A model generated the notes under the pieces. That model made no database searches and was not told the origin of the DNA. It was given only the letters and a program-made list of their open reading frames with translations. Shown here in pieces: positions 1-9,157 of a DNA stretch of 27,420 nucleotides; positions within the stretch are counted from its first letter, which is position 1; the number at the start of each line of letters is the position of its first letter. Both the position numbers and the translations under genes were made by a program. The stretch comes from a virus. Location: IMG/VR virus record IMGVR_UViG_3300017755_000074, positions 1 to 27,420 of that record, one strand, 5' to 3'.

Positions 1-3000
1 AACAGATAAATCTGTTCCAGACCAATCACCATTGTTAATTGAAAGTGTTCCTCCTAAAGTAACAGTACCTGTAGATGTTATTGTGCCTCCAGTCAAAGTT
101 AATCCATTTACACTACCAGCTGTTGAAACAGATGTAACTCCTGAACTTGAGCTTGTTCCAGCTCCAATTAATGAACGCACCTCAGCAGCTGTGATACCTG
201 AATTTAATGATGGTGATGTACCATCAGATAATATAGCCGGTACACCAGTATCACCAGTTACAGTACAATTTAATGTTACTGCACCACTTGTTCCTCCACC
301 ACTCATTCCTGTACCTGCAATAACGTTTGTTATATCACCTTGTGGAATACTAAATGATGTAGTTAAAGTACCACCATCTTGTTGTGTAAGAGTAAGTGTT
401 TTTGTAGAAGAACCTGAATCACTAAATCCAGTAATCATATTATCATATGCAGAATTAGATTCTGTTGATCCACCACCACTCCAAGTTACTGCACCACTAA
501 CAGCTAAAGCATTTGTACCACCATTAAATGTTAATCCTGAATCACTTGTTATATTTGATGAACTATTCCAATATGCTACTCTACCAGATGAACCACTACC
601 TGTTACATTACCAACTTGGGTATTATCTATCTTCTGCCAAGCATCTGTTGCTTGATCAGAAAATACTGCCCAATCTCCTACGGCCCAATCTGTGATGCCA
701 TCTAGGTTAGTAGATCCAGCTACAGATACTATATAGTATTCTCCTACTGTTCCTGATCCACTTGATAATGTTGGTGAGTTTGTACTTGCGTTCCATACTC
801 CATCATATTTTAATACTCCTGTTACAGCTGTATTAATAGCTGTTTGAATTTGTGCTCCTGTTGCTAAGTTAGAAGAAGAAGAAGATACTGTACCCGTTAC
901 TGGTGTTAATGTTATTGCTGTTGTTCCGCTGGAAGTTAATGTGTTACTATTTCCAGTTGCAATAGTAACTACTTTACCAGTTGCTCCTGTTGTTACACCT
1001 GTTACCCTTCCATATGCATCTACTGTTATTTCATCTATCTTAGTACTGTTAGATGTAGAACCGTAAGTTCCAGAGCCTACACCACCAGTTGCCATGTTAA
1101 TAGTAATTGTTTCATTACTACCCTGATTAGTTGTAAAATTACCACCAGTAGTTAAATTTGTACCTGCAGCTATAGTTATAGTTGCATCGTTTACTGTAGG
1201 TAAAGATCCAGATGTTATATAACCTGCACCATTTGTAAGTTGATTATTATTTGTTATTCCGTTATTTATAGTAACAGTAGCCCCACTACGTGATGTTGTT
1301 ATATTAGTTCCTCCTGCAATATCTACACTTTCTCCGTTTGAAATTGTTTCAGATCCCCCACTATCTGCTGTTAATGTCCAGCTTGACATAGATCCTGCAG
1401 ATGTTAAATATCCTGAATCATTAGTCCACTGAGAAATGTTTCCACTTTTGTTTGTGAGGGTATTAGTTGATGAAGCTGTTATGTATCCTGATCCGTTACT
1501 AAGTTGATTATTGTTAGTTATTGTATTATTTAATGTTACACTACCTGATGTACCTCCTCCACTTAGTCCAGTTCCTGCCACTACTGCTGTTATATCACCC
1601 TGTGGCACACCAGATATAGCGTTATCTACATAAGTTTTATTAGCCGCATCTGTGCCTGATGATACTGTATCAATACCTTGAATACGTCCTGTACCCCCAA
1701 GAGTAATGTCACCACCTGATACTGTTATATCATTAGCAAAAGTAGAATTACCACTTGTGTCATTTATTGTTGTAGTATTTCTTCCTGCCCATCCACTATT
1801 CCAATTATCAGGAGAAGAGTTAATCTGTATTCCTGCCTCAGCATTTAAATAAACTAACTCATTAGTCTGTCCTGTAGGATAATTATGTGATTCACCTGCA
1901 TTAAGAACAAGTTGTTGTCCAAAACCTCTAATCTCATAAACTCTCATACTATCGTCAGCAGAAAAATCTTGTCTAACTGAAAAGGTTTTAGTACCTGATA
2001 TAGTTTGACTACCTGTAGTTCTTACTACTGTACTGTCAACTGTTAATGTACCTGTAGAGGTAATAGTTCCTCCACTTAATCCATCTCCCGTTGCTACAGA
2101 AGTTACTCCTTGGGCGTCACTATTAGCTGATATAGACGTAACGTGTCCTGTAGCATTTACTGTTACAGTAGCTCTTGCATATGAACCTGCAGTCACACCT
2201 GAATTAGCATGAGCAATAGTTACAGAACCACTTGATCCACCCCCAGTTATTGGTGAGGTTGTACTTACATTTGTAATATCACCTTGAGGTACACCTGCAA
2301 CAGCATTATCAACGTAAGTCTTGTTTGCTGCATCAGTTCCAGAACTTACTGTATCTACACCCTGTATTCTACCTGTGCCTCCTAATGTAATATCACCACC
2401 ACTAACAGTAAAATCACCTGTTACTGTTGCTGAACCAGCGTTAAACATTTTAAACATTGTCACAGCATCAGTTTCATTATAAAAATACATTGATGATGCG
2501 TCATGTTCTATTGACATGGATTTTCCCCCAGTTCTATCAAATGATATTTTCTTATCTGAAGCAGGATTATTAATATTAATGGTTGCTGCAGTTGTTATAC
2601 CCCCTGTAAAAGTTGCATCACCATTTTCAACAAGACTTAAAGCACCACCTAAATCTAAAATTGAAGCACCACTACCTCCTGTGTTAGATATATAAACACT
2701 ATCGGTTGCACTTGCATTTTCAATTTGAATTCTTGCACTACCTTTTAGTTTTAAAACATCACTACTACTTCCTTGACCATCTATAGTTAAACTTCCGGTC
2801 ATTGTACCTCCAGTAAGTTCTAAGTATCTACCATCAAGATCTACTGTAACAGAAGACAGACCATTTCGTGCTGCAGTAAGAACACCTGTACCTGTATTAA
2901 AACTTAAACTAGTTAAATAATAATTAGTAGTAGTATCTGTAGCATTAATAGTCAGAACATCACCTGTAACTGAGGTAGTAACATTAGTACCACCTTGAAT

Positions 3001-3348
3001 ACTTAAAGTATCATCATTATTATCAGCTATTGCTGTACCTGAATCAGAGTCAACTCTTTTAAATATGTTTTGACTAGATCCTCTATCAGAGTTTGTTAAA
3101 GTAATAGTACCAGAAGTTGTTATTGTACCACTACCACTTAGCCCAGTTGTACCTTGTACTGTAACTGAGGTTACTGTACCAGTATTACCTGTAGCACCAA
3201 TATCACTAAGTATCTGAGATTTGGTTCTATATTTTAAATTACCACCATCCCAAACTAGTATACCTGTATATGAGCTATTGTCATTAGCTATACTTGATAC
3301 ACTTGTAGTTCCTGTTATTGATACACTAGATAAAAACTGTATTGCCAT
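1..3348 (-). CDS. Phage tail fibre / adhesin-like protein, C-terminus cut by window edge
   Basis: The minus frame is open from ATG at 3348 to base 1: 1116 codons without a stop, so the gene continues beyond the window. The protein starts MAIQFL, like the 764-residue protein encoded upstream, and is rich in Gly, Ser and Thr. It has fibre-type repeats of the form TVTSV-x-GxGLSGG-xIT-TSGT-xTL, DAANKTYVD motifs and VVRTTGSQTISGTKTFS, all common in phage fibre shafts. Near codons 830-900 a segment with NASTNSPTL and WAVGDWAVFS resembles a small domain found in many tail fibres. No signal peptide or catalytic motif was seen. It probably forms a trimeric fibre involved in adsorption. It lies last in the late block, downstream of a terminator. 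The fibre class is well supported; receptor and exact tail position are unknown. Confidence 0.85.
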   Translation of the reverse strand, partial: MAIQFLSSVSITGTTSVSSIANDNSSYTGILVWDGGNLKYRTKSQILSDIGATGNTGTVTSVTVQGTTGLSGSGTITTSGTITLTNSDRGSSQNIFKRVDSDSGTAIADNNDDTLSIQGGTNVTTSVTGDVLTINATDTTTNYYLTSLSFNTGTGVLTAARNGLSSVTVDLDGRYLELTGGTMTGSLTIDGQGSSSDVLKLKGSARIQIENASATDSVYISNTGGSGASILDLGGALSLVENGDATFTGGITTAATININNPASDKKISFDRTGGKSMSIEHDASSMYFYNETDAVTMFKMFNAGSATVTGDFTVSGGDITLGGTGRIQGVDTVSSGTDAANKTYVDNAVAGVPQGDITNVSTTSPITGGGSSGSVTIAHANSGVTAGSYARATVTVNATGHVTSISANSDAQGVTSVATGDGLSGGTITSTGTLTVDSTVVRTTGSQTISGTKTFSVRQDFSADDSMRVYEIRGFGQQLVLNAGESHNYPTGQTNELVYLNAEAGIQINSSPDNWNSGWAGRNTTTINDTSGNSTFANDITVSGGDITLGGTGRIQGIDTVSSGTDAANKTYVDNAISGVPQGDITAVVAGTGLSGGGTSGSVTLNNTITNNNQLSNGSGYITASSTNTLTNKSGNISQWTNDSGYLTSAGSMSSWTLTADSGGSETISNGESVDIAGGTNITTSRSGATVTINNGITNNNQLTNGAGYITSGSLPTVNDATITIAAGTNLTTGGNFTTNQGSNETITINMATGGVGSGTYGSTSNSTKIDEITVDAYGRVTGVTTGATGKVVTIATGNSNTLTSSGTTAITLTPVTGTVSSSSSNLATGAQIQTAINTAVTGVLKYDGVWNASTNSPTLSSGSGTVGEYYIVSVAGSTNLDGITDWAVGDWAVFSDQATDAWQKIDNTQVGNVTGSGSSGRVAYWNSSSNITSDSGLTFNGGTNALAVSGAVTWSGGGSTESNSAYDNMITGFSDSGSSTKTLTLTQQDGGTLTTSFSIPQGDITNVIAGTGMSGGGTSGAVTLNCTVTGDTGVPAILSDGTSPSLNSGITAAEVRSLIGAGTSSSSGVTSVSTAGSVNGLTLTGGTITSTGTVTLGGTLSINNGDWSGTDLSV
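1591..1716 (-). repeat. Internal fibre repeat, copy 2 (C-terminal copy)
   Basis: This 126-bp segment encodes 42 residues containing GGDITLGGTGRIQG and DAANKTYVDNA, and differs from the copy at 2275-2400 at only 3 residues. By hand alignment the two DNA copies differ at about 34 of 126 positions with no gaps, mostly at synonymous sites. Confidence 0.85.
2275..2400 (-). repeat. Internal fibre repeat, copy 1 (N-terminal copy)
   Basis: Partner of the repeat at 1591-1716, with the same length and reading frame. The encoded differences are I/V, I/V and S/A. Both copies are followed in the protein by a GVPQGDIT motif and a Gly/Ser-rich SGGG stretch, so the duplicated unit is probably a whole shaft module. 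Confidence 0.85.
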
Positions 3349-3383
3349 TATATTTTATTTTATTGCTAAGATAATAATTTAAG

Positions 3384-3426
3384 TATAAAAAGGGGGTTTT
3401 AAATTCTATTAATCTAAGACCCCCTT
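3384..3426 (-). terminator. Intrinsic terminator after the 764-residue fibre gene
   Basis: Read on the minus strand, AAGGGGGT pairs with ACCCCCTT (8 bp, 21-nt loop), followed at once by a U-rich run. It lies 17 nt after the stop codon of the upstream fibre gene and about 40 nt before the next start codon, so it separates the two tandem fibre genes. Confidence 0.75.
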
Positions 3427-3442
3427 AATATGTGAGTTTATA

Positions 3443-5737
3443 TTATCTTACTTTCATCATTGCTACTCTTAATGAATTAGCAGTTTGATTTGACTCAGTT
3501 GCTAAAGTCACAGCTCCAGTTGATGGATTAACAGTAATATCTAATTGAACTTGTGCTCCAGTAGCTACTACATAACACTGAACAATTAGTGGTCCAGTTC
3601 CCAAACCATGTGTTCCTGCTGCAATACTTGTTGAAGCTGCTGCAGTTGATGGGAACGTTGCTGTATAAGAATCTGCATCAATATGAGCTTTTAATGTAGC
3701 TGGTGTAACCATTAAATCATCTCCTGCTGTACCTGCATCAACTTCTGCTTGTGTTGCTGTCTCAGCTACACCAGATGAAGTTTTTGTTGCATCTGGTAGA
3801 GTTCTTGTACTCATTGATGTAATAACACCATCAGTAACATTAATTTGATCTACTACTACTACACCACTAGTATTAATATCTGAATCAGTACCAATAATTG
3901 TATTTGGTGTAAAATCAAGTTCATTAATATTAATACCACCATTTTTAACTGTTACTTGACCTGCTGCACTAACAGCAAAATTATCAGAACTAAATGATGC
4001 TATACCTGGAGTAGTAGTTGAAGCTAAGTCAATATTACTCTGAACAGTTGTCCAATCAGCTAAAGCTGTAGGAGCATCTTGATTAGCAATTAAGAAATCA
4101 CCCGCTCTTACTTGTTCCGTAAAGAATGAACCGTCATTTGTAACTACATATGACCAACCTTTTTTAATACTTGCACTAGGATTAGAATCAAGATCTGGTG
4201 AGTTAGTAGCTGCATTATATCCTCCTTGGAAGATTAACACCCCTGAGCCAGCTAACTGTGTATCTACATAATTTTTAGATGCAGCGTCTGTTGTAGCTGA
4301 AGGAGTTAATGGTATAGTAGGTAAAGCTGAAAAAGTTTTTACACCAGCAAGTGTTTGAGCACCTGATGTTCTAACAACTGTACTATCTACTTCTATATCA
4401 TTAGCGTTAGCTGTAATACCATCTCCACCAATTACATTTAATGTTGGATTGACAGTTGAGGTTCCAGATTGAGTCATACCAGACCCTGCTGTTACTGAAG
4501 TTACAGTACCTACATTAGTTGTTGCACTAGTATTAATAGTTACTGTAGTTCCACTTACTGAAGTAGTAATATTTGTTCCACCTGAATAAGTAAATGTTCC
4601 TGAAGTAGTAATTGCTGTTCCAGTTCCTGAATCTGCTGCATTTGTAATACTTGTTACTGTACCACCTGAATTACTATCTGCTTGCCAAGATGGTAAACCA
4701 CTATTAACTTTTAATACTTGTCCTGCTGAACCAATAGCTAATTTAGCTAATGTTGAACTATTTGAAGCATATAGTATATCTCCTGTTGTAAAACTTGTTA
4801 AACCAGTACCACCAGAACCTGTTGCAAGTAATCCACCTAAAGTTAATGTACCACTTGTTGTTATAGCTCCTCCTGTTAATGTTAACCCAGTTGATCCACC
4901 AGATCCATCTACACTTGTTACAGTACCACCTCCAATTGCTGAAGTAATCTGTGAGATATTTACATACTTAGCATTGTTATCAGATGCATCACTTACTAAT
5001 AATCTATCTCCTGCTACTACAGTAACACCTGTACCATCAGCTGCTGCTAATATAACGTTATCAGTTCCAGCATAATCTACTGCTAAACTACCAGATGCTG
5101 TTATTGCACCTCCAGTTAAACCTGCTCCAGATCCTACAGAAGTTACAGTACCATCTTTTCCAAATCCTGGCATTGCAGAAATTAAAGCTTTTTTGATTGT
5201 ACTATCTGTTGCATCAGAGAACCATACTGTATCTGCACCAACTGGTGTTGCAGTAGTAGCAACTAAAATTGCGTTGTCTGCTCCAGCATAATCTATATTA
5301 ACTGTTGGTGTTACGGATGCAGAACCTGTAATTGTTATACCAGTTCCACCAGATACACTAGTTACTGTACCTGCTGCTGAGTCAGTACCTGTAACTGTAA
5401 GTGTATTACCACTTCTTGTTACTCCTACTGTACCAGCTCCTACTATTAATACATCATCATTAGTACCATCTGATCCTGCTAATCTTACACCAGCTGAACC
5501 ATTAGTTGAACCAACACCTGATAAATCATATGTAGTATTACCATCAGTACCTGTTTGAATATCAACCCATCCTCCATTATAAAGTCTAAGTTTACTTGTA
5601 TCAGTGTCATAATAGATTCTTCCTAGTGATCCTGAAGGTGCACCAGCGTTATTATCTATTCTAACCTCCTTTAATTGATTTGAATTTAAATCAATGTTTC
5701 CATCTATATTTAAACCCGTTAGAAATTGAATTGCCAT
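3443..5737 (-). CDS. Phage tail fibre / adhesin-like protein, first of two tandem copies
   Basis: 764 residues, complete. It starts MAIQFL like the following fibre gene, then carries a short motif (YYDTDTSKLRLYNGGWVDI, about residues 42-60) common near the N-terminus of phage fibres. At least five TVTSV-led beta repeats follow over roughly residues 120-440. After a DSTVVRTSGAQTLAGVKTF segment and DAASKNYVDTQL comes a small domain (NAATNSPDL, then AGDFLIA) also seen in the downstream fibre. The C-terminus (about 690-764) is Ala/Thr/Val-rich and may be a receptor-binding or trimerisation tip. No enzymatic motif is visible. The leader before ATG is A/T-only (AAATAAAATAAA), with no Shine-Dalgarno. 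A strong terminator follows. Likely an adsorption fibre; it could be a subunit distinct from, or an alternative to, its paralogue. Confidence 0.85.
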   Translation of the reverse strand: MAIQFLTGLNIDGNIDLNSNQLKEVRIDNNAGAPSGSLGRIYYDTDTSKLRLYNGGWVDIQTGTDGNTTYDLSGVGSTNGSAGVRLAGSDGTNDDVLIVGAGTVGVTRSGNTLTVTGTDSAAGTVTSVSGGTGITITGSASVTPTVNIDYAGADNAILVATTATPVGADTVWFSDATDSTIKKALISAMPGFGKDGTVTSVGSGAGLTGGAITASGSLAVDYAGTDNVILAAADGTGVTVVAGDRLLVSDASDNNAKYVNISQITSAIGGGTVTSVDGSGGSTGLTLTGGAITTSGTLTLGGLLATGSGGTGLTSFTTGDILYASNSSTLAKLAIGSAGQVLKVNSGLPSWQADSNSGGTVTSITNAADSGTGTAITTSGTFTYSGGTNITTSVSGTTVTINTSATTNVGTVTSVTAGSGMTQSGTSTVNPTLNVIGGDGITANANDIEVDSTVVRTSGAQTLAGVKTFSALPTIPLTPSATTDAASKNYVDTQLAGSGVLIFQGGYNAATNSPDLDSNPSASIKKGWSYVVTNDGSFFTEQVRAGDFLIANQDAPTALADWTTVQSNIDLASTTTPGIASFSSDNFAVSAAGQVTVKNGGININELDFTPNTIIGTDSDINTSGVVVVDQINVTDGVITSMSTRTLPDATKTSSGVAETATQAEVDAGTAGDDLMVTPATLKAHIDADSYTATFPSTAAASTSIAAGTHGLGTGPLIVQCYVVATGAQVQLDITVNPSTGAVTLATESNQTANSLRVAMMKVR

Positions 5738-5772
5738 TTTATTTTATTTTTATAATTATTATTTTTTTATCT

Positions 5773-6315
5773 TTAATTTAAGAATGCACATCCTGTAAAA
5801 GCTGTTTGAAATGTTATAGTTATTATATTAGTACTATTATATTTTACATCTCCTACAACTACTTTATTATTATCATCTACTACTGTTACAGATGGATATC
5901 TTCCTAAATTATGTGTTATTACCCAAGATGCTGAAGCAATCTCAAAACATTGTGAAAAAGTTCCTGCTCTTGCAATTATATCTGCTAAGTCAAGTATAGT
6001 ACACACATTAGATGGTACTGCTGGACATGTCTTACTAGCTACTACATTAACTACTGCTAATGGTTCTACAAATACTCCTACTGTTTCTGTTGCAACAACT
6101 ACTTTACTGCTTGATGAGTTTTTCCAATCACATAAATCTTTTTGGATTGCTGCATCTTCAAAATCTGTATAGCAACATGCACTAATACCAAACTTAACAG
6201 CTTTAAAATTTGCATATGCTTGATTTGCAAAATTCTGTTCAATTTGTATCCTCTTCATCAAAGAATTATATTCCTTTTGACTTTTATTAGATGATGATAC
6301 TATTGCTGTTGCCAT
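5773..6315 (-). CDS. Small tail protein with C-terminal HNLGRYPS-type fibre domain
   Basis: 180 residues. The C-terminal 55 or so residues contain WVITHNLGRYPSVTVVDDN, then VKYNSTNIITITF and a final GCAFLN. This block ends many phage tail-fibre and baseplate proteins, which supports a tail role. The N-terminal half has a short helical, charged region (about 10-40) and then an unrecognised Val-rich part. Cysteines are frequent (about eight, including a CC pair near residue 48), as in neighbouring virion genes. It starts 2 nt after the stop of a 57-residue zinc-ribbon ORF and ends 35 nt before the first large fibre gene, consistent with co-transcription. It may be a short fibre or a fibre-attachment protein; the choice is inference. 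Confidence 0.75.
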   Translation of the reverse strand: MATAIVSSSNKSQKEYNSLMKRIQIEQNFANQAYANFKAVKFGISACCYTDFEDAAIQKDLCDWKNSSSSKVVVATETVGVFVEPLAVVNVVASKTCPAVPSNVCTILDLADIIARAGTFSQCFEIASASWVITHNLGRYPSVTVVDDNNKVVVGDVKYNSTNIITITFQTAFTGCAFLN

Positions 6316-6317
6316 AT

Positions 6318-6491
6318 TTACTTATTTCTTAAATCCGTTATTTGTTGTCTAGCTAATTCTAAATTTAAATCTCTTCCCGTACTTACATTTTCAGCTTTAG
6401 CCTTACAAGCCTTACAAACTATTATTCCATTTCCTATAGATGCTTTTTGACATCCACATGTAAAGTTTTTTCCACAATGTGCACAACTCAT
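6318..6491 (-). CDS. 57-residue zinc-ribbon-like protein in the tail module
   Basis: A short ORF (58 codons with stop) that fills the space between two tail-module genes. It begins MSCAHCGKNFTCGCQKASIG and continues to VCKACKAKAEN. The CxxC, CxC and CxxC groups within the first 30 residues look like a zinc ribbon or similar metal-binding fold; a Lys/Arg/Gln-rich helical tail follows. The leader carries TTTAAACCAAC six bases before ATG, the same arrangement as the scaffold-like gene. The stop is 2 nt from the start of the 180-residue tail gene. A role in virion assembly or as a small regulator is possible; the sequence does not decide. The ordered cysteines and tight fit make it a credible gene despite its length. 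Confidence 0.65.
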   Translation of the reverse strand: MSCAHCGKNFTCGCQKASIGNGIIVCKACKAKAENVSTGRDLNLELARQQITDLRNK

Positions 6492-6515
6492 AATTTAGTT
6501 GGTTTAAATTATTAC

Positions 6516-7100
6516 TTAATATGTTTTACTACTACTAGAACTACTTTGACCACAGTTTCCTGTAGGACAAATAATTCTATCTAATCTTATTTTAGCATAA
6601 TTATAAATCTGCATTCCTTGAGCAGGTGCTTGACAATATTCTACATTGGATACAGCTGCATCAATCATTGTTCTTATGTAACTCATCTCTGCAAGTAGAT
6701 CTTGTTTGGATGAGTTAGGTTGGCATGCATGAACATCTAAATCACATAATACCTCATAATAGGTATGCATTAAAGATGTTACTCTCAAATGATTATATTC
6801 TACATATACTTTAGAGTTTGGTGAAACACTATATCTTATAATGTATATTCCATCAGGTATATTAGATTGTGTTGTTCCACAATCAGTTTTCTGTAATGCT
6901 AAAGTACATGCTGTTAAACACATATCAAAGTCTTTGTTAACTTTTACTAATACTGGAACTGAAAATCCAGGTAGTGTAATTTGCAGCTCTTCACAATCTA
7001 CTGCTAGTTCTTTAGAGTATTGACTTGTGTCTTTAATACACAACAATTCACAGTTAGATACTGTGGGAATCTCTAAACTTAATATATGCTTGTCTGCCAT
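6516..7100 (-). CDS. Cysteine-rich virion-module protein of unknown function
   Basis: 194 residues, not assigned to a named family. About 11 cysteines are spread along the chain (for example NCELLC, MCLTAC, ICPTGNC). The N-terminal 110 residues look beta-rich, with alternating hydrophobics and NIPDGIYIIRYSVSP; the part after about residue 120 looks helical (LLAEMSYIRTMIDAAVSNV). A Ser-rich tail ends the protein. It lies between the terminator after the 601-residue virion protein and the 57-residue zinc-ribbon ORF, so it starts a tail sub-operon. A tail or baseplate component is the likeliest role, from position only. No signal peptide or membrane segment is present. The ATG is preceded by an A/T-rich leader without Shine-Dalgarno. 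Confidence 0.65.
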   Translation of the reverse strand: MADKHILSLEIPTVSNCELLCIKDTSQYSKELAVDCEELQITLPGFSVPVLVKVNKDFDMCLTACTLALQKTDCGTTQSNIPDGIYIIRYSVSPNSKVYVEYNHLRVTSLMHTYYEVLCDLDVHACQPNSSKQDLLAEMSYIRTMIDAAVSNVEYCQAPAQGMQIYNYAKIRLDRIICPTGNCGQSSSSSSKTY

Positions 7101-7150
7101 TTGAGTTCAATTTATTATACTATACTAATAATATACAAAAAATTAAACAG

Positions 7151-7190
7151 AATATAAAATAAAAAGAGCAGGAGATTTATCCCCTGCTCT
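7151..7190 (-). terminator. Strong intrinsic terminator after the 601-residue virion gene
   Basis: On the minus strand AGAGCAGGGGAT pairs with ATCTCCTGCTCT (12 bp with one G-U, 2-nt loop), followed immediately by TTTTTATTTT. It lies 44 nt beyond the stop of the 601-residue gene. This is the best-formed terminator in the window. Confidence 0.9.
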
Positions 7191-7233
7191 AATTAAAATA
7201 TTAAGATTGATTAAATCTTATTGGAAGTTGCTA

Positions 7234-9039
7234 TTATGCATCAATACCAGTTGTACTAAATGGTACTGGATTAAAGTTAGCACCTGCCCAGGCAGATAAA
7301 GATAAGAACATGTTATCCATTGCAGTAATTAAGGCTGCATTGTCACATTTTACATATACTTTATATTGATATTGATCATTATCAAATACACCTGTAGGGT
7401 TATTAAATCTTGGCACACTGTGCTGGAAGTAATATCCTAAGTATGTAGAGCTTCTAGAAACTGAATCTAATAATTCATCAGACATTTCAATTTCTCTGAT
7501 TCTTGCACTACTTGCATTCCCTTGGTTGTAAGGAGATTGTCTATATCTTTCAGACATAATCAATTCTCTAATTACTCTTTCACCTTGAGTTTGTTGCATT
7601 TGTCCAGGAGTTCTTGATGCTACACCACAATCATTACATGGGTTACCAGTTTCATCTAGTGAAGACACTATGATTTCAACAGGCTCAGCATTATAGTGAT
7701 CTCTTGTATCAAATGAGCAGTTTCCAAATTCAGTATCTACGTATGCACCTTTAAAAGTTACACAAGCAGAAATCTTAGTTGCTCCATTAGGATCAGTAGA
7801 AGGTACATAATTTCCTGCAGCAGCTTTACCAACAGCTTGTGCTATTGAGTAATACTCAGTAGTTACTAATCCTGCAGCATCAGTTGTTGTAATTTCTACA
7901 GCACCTTCTGATACAGAAGCTACATCTAAAACAGCATTAGCACCACCACCTTGAACAGTTACATCATCACCAACAGCGTATCCAGCTCCTTCATCAGCAA
8001 CAGTAACAGCTTTAATTGCACCTGAAGCACCAATAGAAGCAACAGTAATTGTACCGTTACCACCACCACCTGCAACTGTAAGAACTTCTCCTACAACATA
8101 TCCAGAACCACCAGAATTACCTAGTGTTGGGTTTGTAATTGCAGCACCAGAACCTGTATAGTTAACAGTAGCACCACTACCAGCACCCGCAGATGTTGTA
8201 GCAACGTTAGTTTGTGCACCATTACTATAACCTGTTCCTCCTGCAGTTAATGTATATGTTAATGCATCAGCAGTAATAGCTGTAACTACAACAGTTAAGC
8301 CAACACCTGCACTTGGACTAACAGCTACTGTCTCTAAAGCAGCAGCACCAACAGAATAACCTGTACCAACTCCTGCAGCTGTAATAGCTGTAATAGTCTT
8401 AGCTCCATCAGGATCACCTTCTCCTACAAAAGGAGTAATAAGTGGATCACCAGCTACGTATCCTGGATCAGATTTTGGTAAGCCATTACCAATAGCCATT
8501 TCAGCCATAGTAGCAATTACTAAACCAGCATCTAAATATTCTTGACCATCAACGCAACAAATATTTGCTGAGTCAGCAATTGCATATGCATTGTGATTTA
8601 AAAATCTTAGTGCAGGTGAACCCTTCACGTCAATTCTCATAAATTGTGTTTTTCCACATGGAGCGCAGTCTGATGCTAAACATAATTTAGCAGTAGCATT
8701 ACTTGCTACAGAACAACTACTTTTCCACATTTCAGTAATATATCTTGGATTAATTCCTTTAGACTTTACTGATTCTTTGTAACCCCCATGCCCAGGGTTG
8801 TTGCCAATTGTGTCTTTAGTGTAAACAGAACCTTGTACTAAGTACCCGTGAGTACCAAGTGGTAGATCAGCTAAAACTGGAGCAGCTCCGGCAGCCAATA
8901 CTGACTTCCAAGAACCTAATGCACCTTGTTCACTTACTAAAGCAAATTGACCAGCAGTCAAGGCACTTGTTGCAACGTTAGCTCCCGCTACAGACGTTGC
9001 TAAAAATGTCTTGTTAAATGCATGATTAAAATATGCCAT
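7234..9039 (-). CDS. Large virion structural protein with inserted glycine-rich beta repeats
   Basis: 601 residues. Residues 1-210 and 390-601 look like two parts of one structural domain, with about 11 cysteines including LCLASDCAPC near 119-128 and PCNDC near 468-472. Between them lies a Gly/Thr/Val/Ala-rich insert (about 213-385) with four GxGYxxG motifs near residues 225, 268, 311 and 351, about 42 residues apart. Such GxGYxxGDxVTVxGG repeats occur as beta decorations on marine phage virion proteins. The gene has its own structured leader (9055-9080) and is followed by a strong terminator, as expected for an abundant virion protein. A tail-tube or major tail protein is possible; the fold cannot be assigned from sequence alone. 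Structural role fairly sure, specific role not. Confidence 0.7.
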   Translation of the reverse strand: MAYFNHAFNKTFLATSVAGANVATSALTAGQFALVSEQGALGSWKSVLAAGAAPVLADLPLGTHGYLVQGSVYTKDTIGNNPGHGGYKESVKSKGINPRYITEMWKSSCSVASNATAKLCLASDCAPCGKTQFMRIDVKGSPALRFLNHNAYAIADSANICCVDGQEYLDAGLVIATMAEMAIGNGLPKSDPGYVAGDPLITPFVGEGDPDGAKTITAITAAGVGTGYSVGAAALETVAVSPSAGVGLTVVVTAITADALTYTLTAGGTGYSNGAQTNVATTSAGAGSGATVNYTGSGAAITNPTLGNSGGSGYVVGEVLTVAGGGGNGTITVASIGASGAIKAVTVADEGAGYAVGDDVTVQGGGANAVLDVASVSEGAVEITTTDAAGLVTTEYYSIAQAVGKAAAGNYVPSTDPNGATKISACVTFKGAYVDTEFGNCSFDTRDHYNAEPVEIIVSSLDETGNPCNDCGVASRTPGQMQQTQGERVIRELIMSERYRQSPYNQGNASSARIREIEMSDELLDSVSRSSTYLGYYFQHSVPRFNNPTGVFDNDQYQYKVYVKCDNAALITAMDNMFLSLSAWAGANFNPVPFSTTGIDA

Positions 9040-9054
9040 AATTAATTATTTTGT

Positions 9055-9080
9055 GTGAGGAACCATTACCCTCACTGGTT
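9055..9080 (-). promoter_or_regulatory. Leader with two mutually exclusive hairpins before the 601-residue gene
   Basis: On the minus strand AACCA, GTGAGG, GTAA, TGGTT and CCTCAC follow in order. GTGAGG can pair with CCTCAC (6 bp), or AACCA with TGGTT (5 bp). The two stems interleave with no spare linker, so they probably exclude each other. The element ends 15 nt before the ATG. Confidence 0.5.
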
Positions 9081-9157
9081 ATAAAAGTGATTTTAACAGT
9101 TTACTCTGTGCGTAACTTCATTGTTACTATAATAATATACAAAATAAATATTATATA

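Noticed and set aside
32-655. Plus-strand reading frame of 207 codons at the left edge
   Set aside because: It is the antisense of the fibre gene, rich in Val/Pro because it mirrors a Gly/Thr/Asn-rich repeat protein; it has no credible motif or leader.
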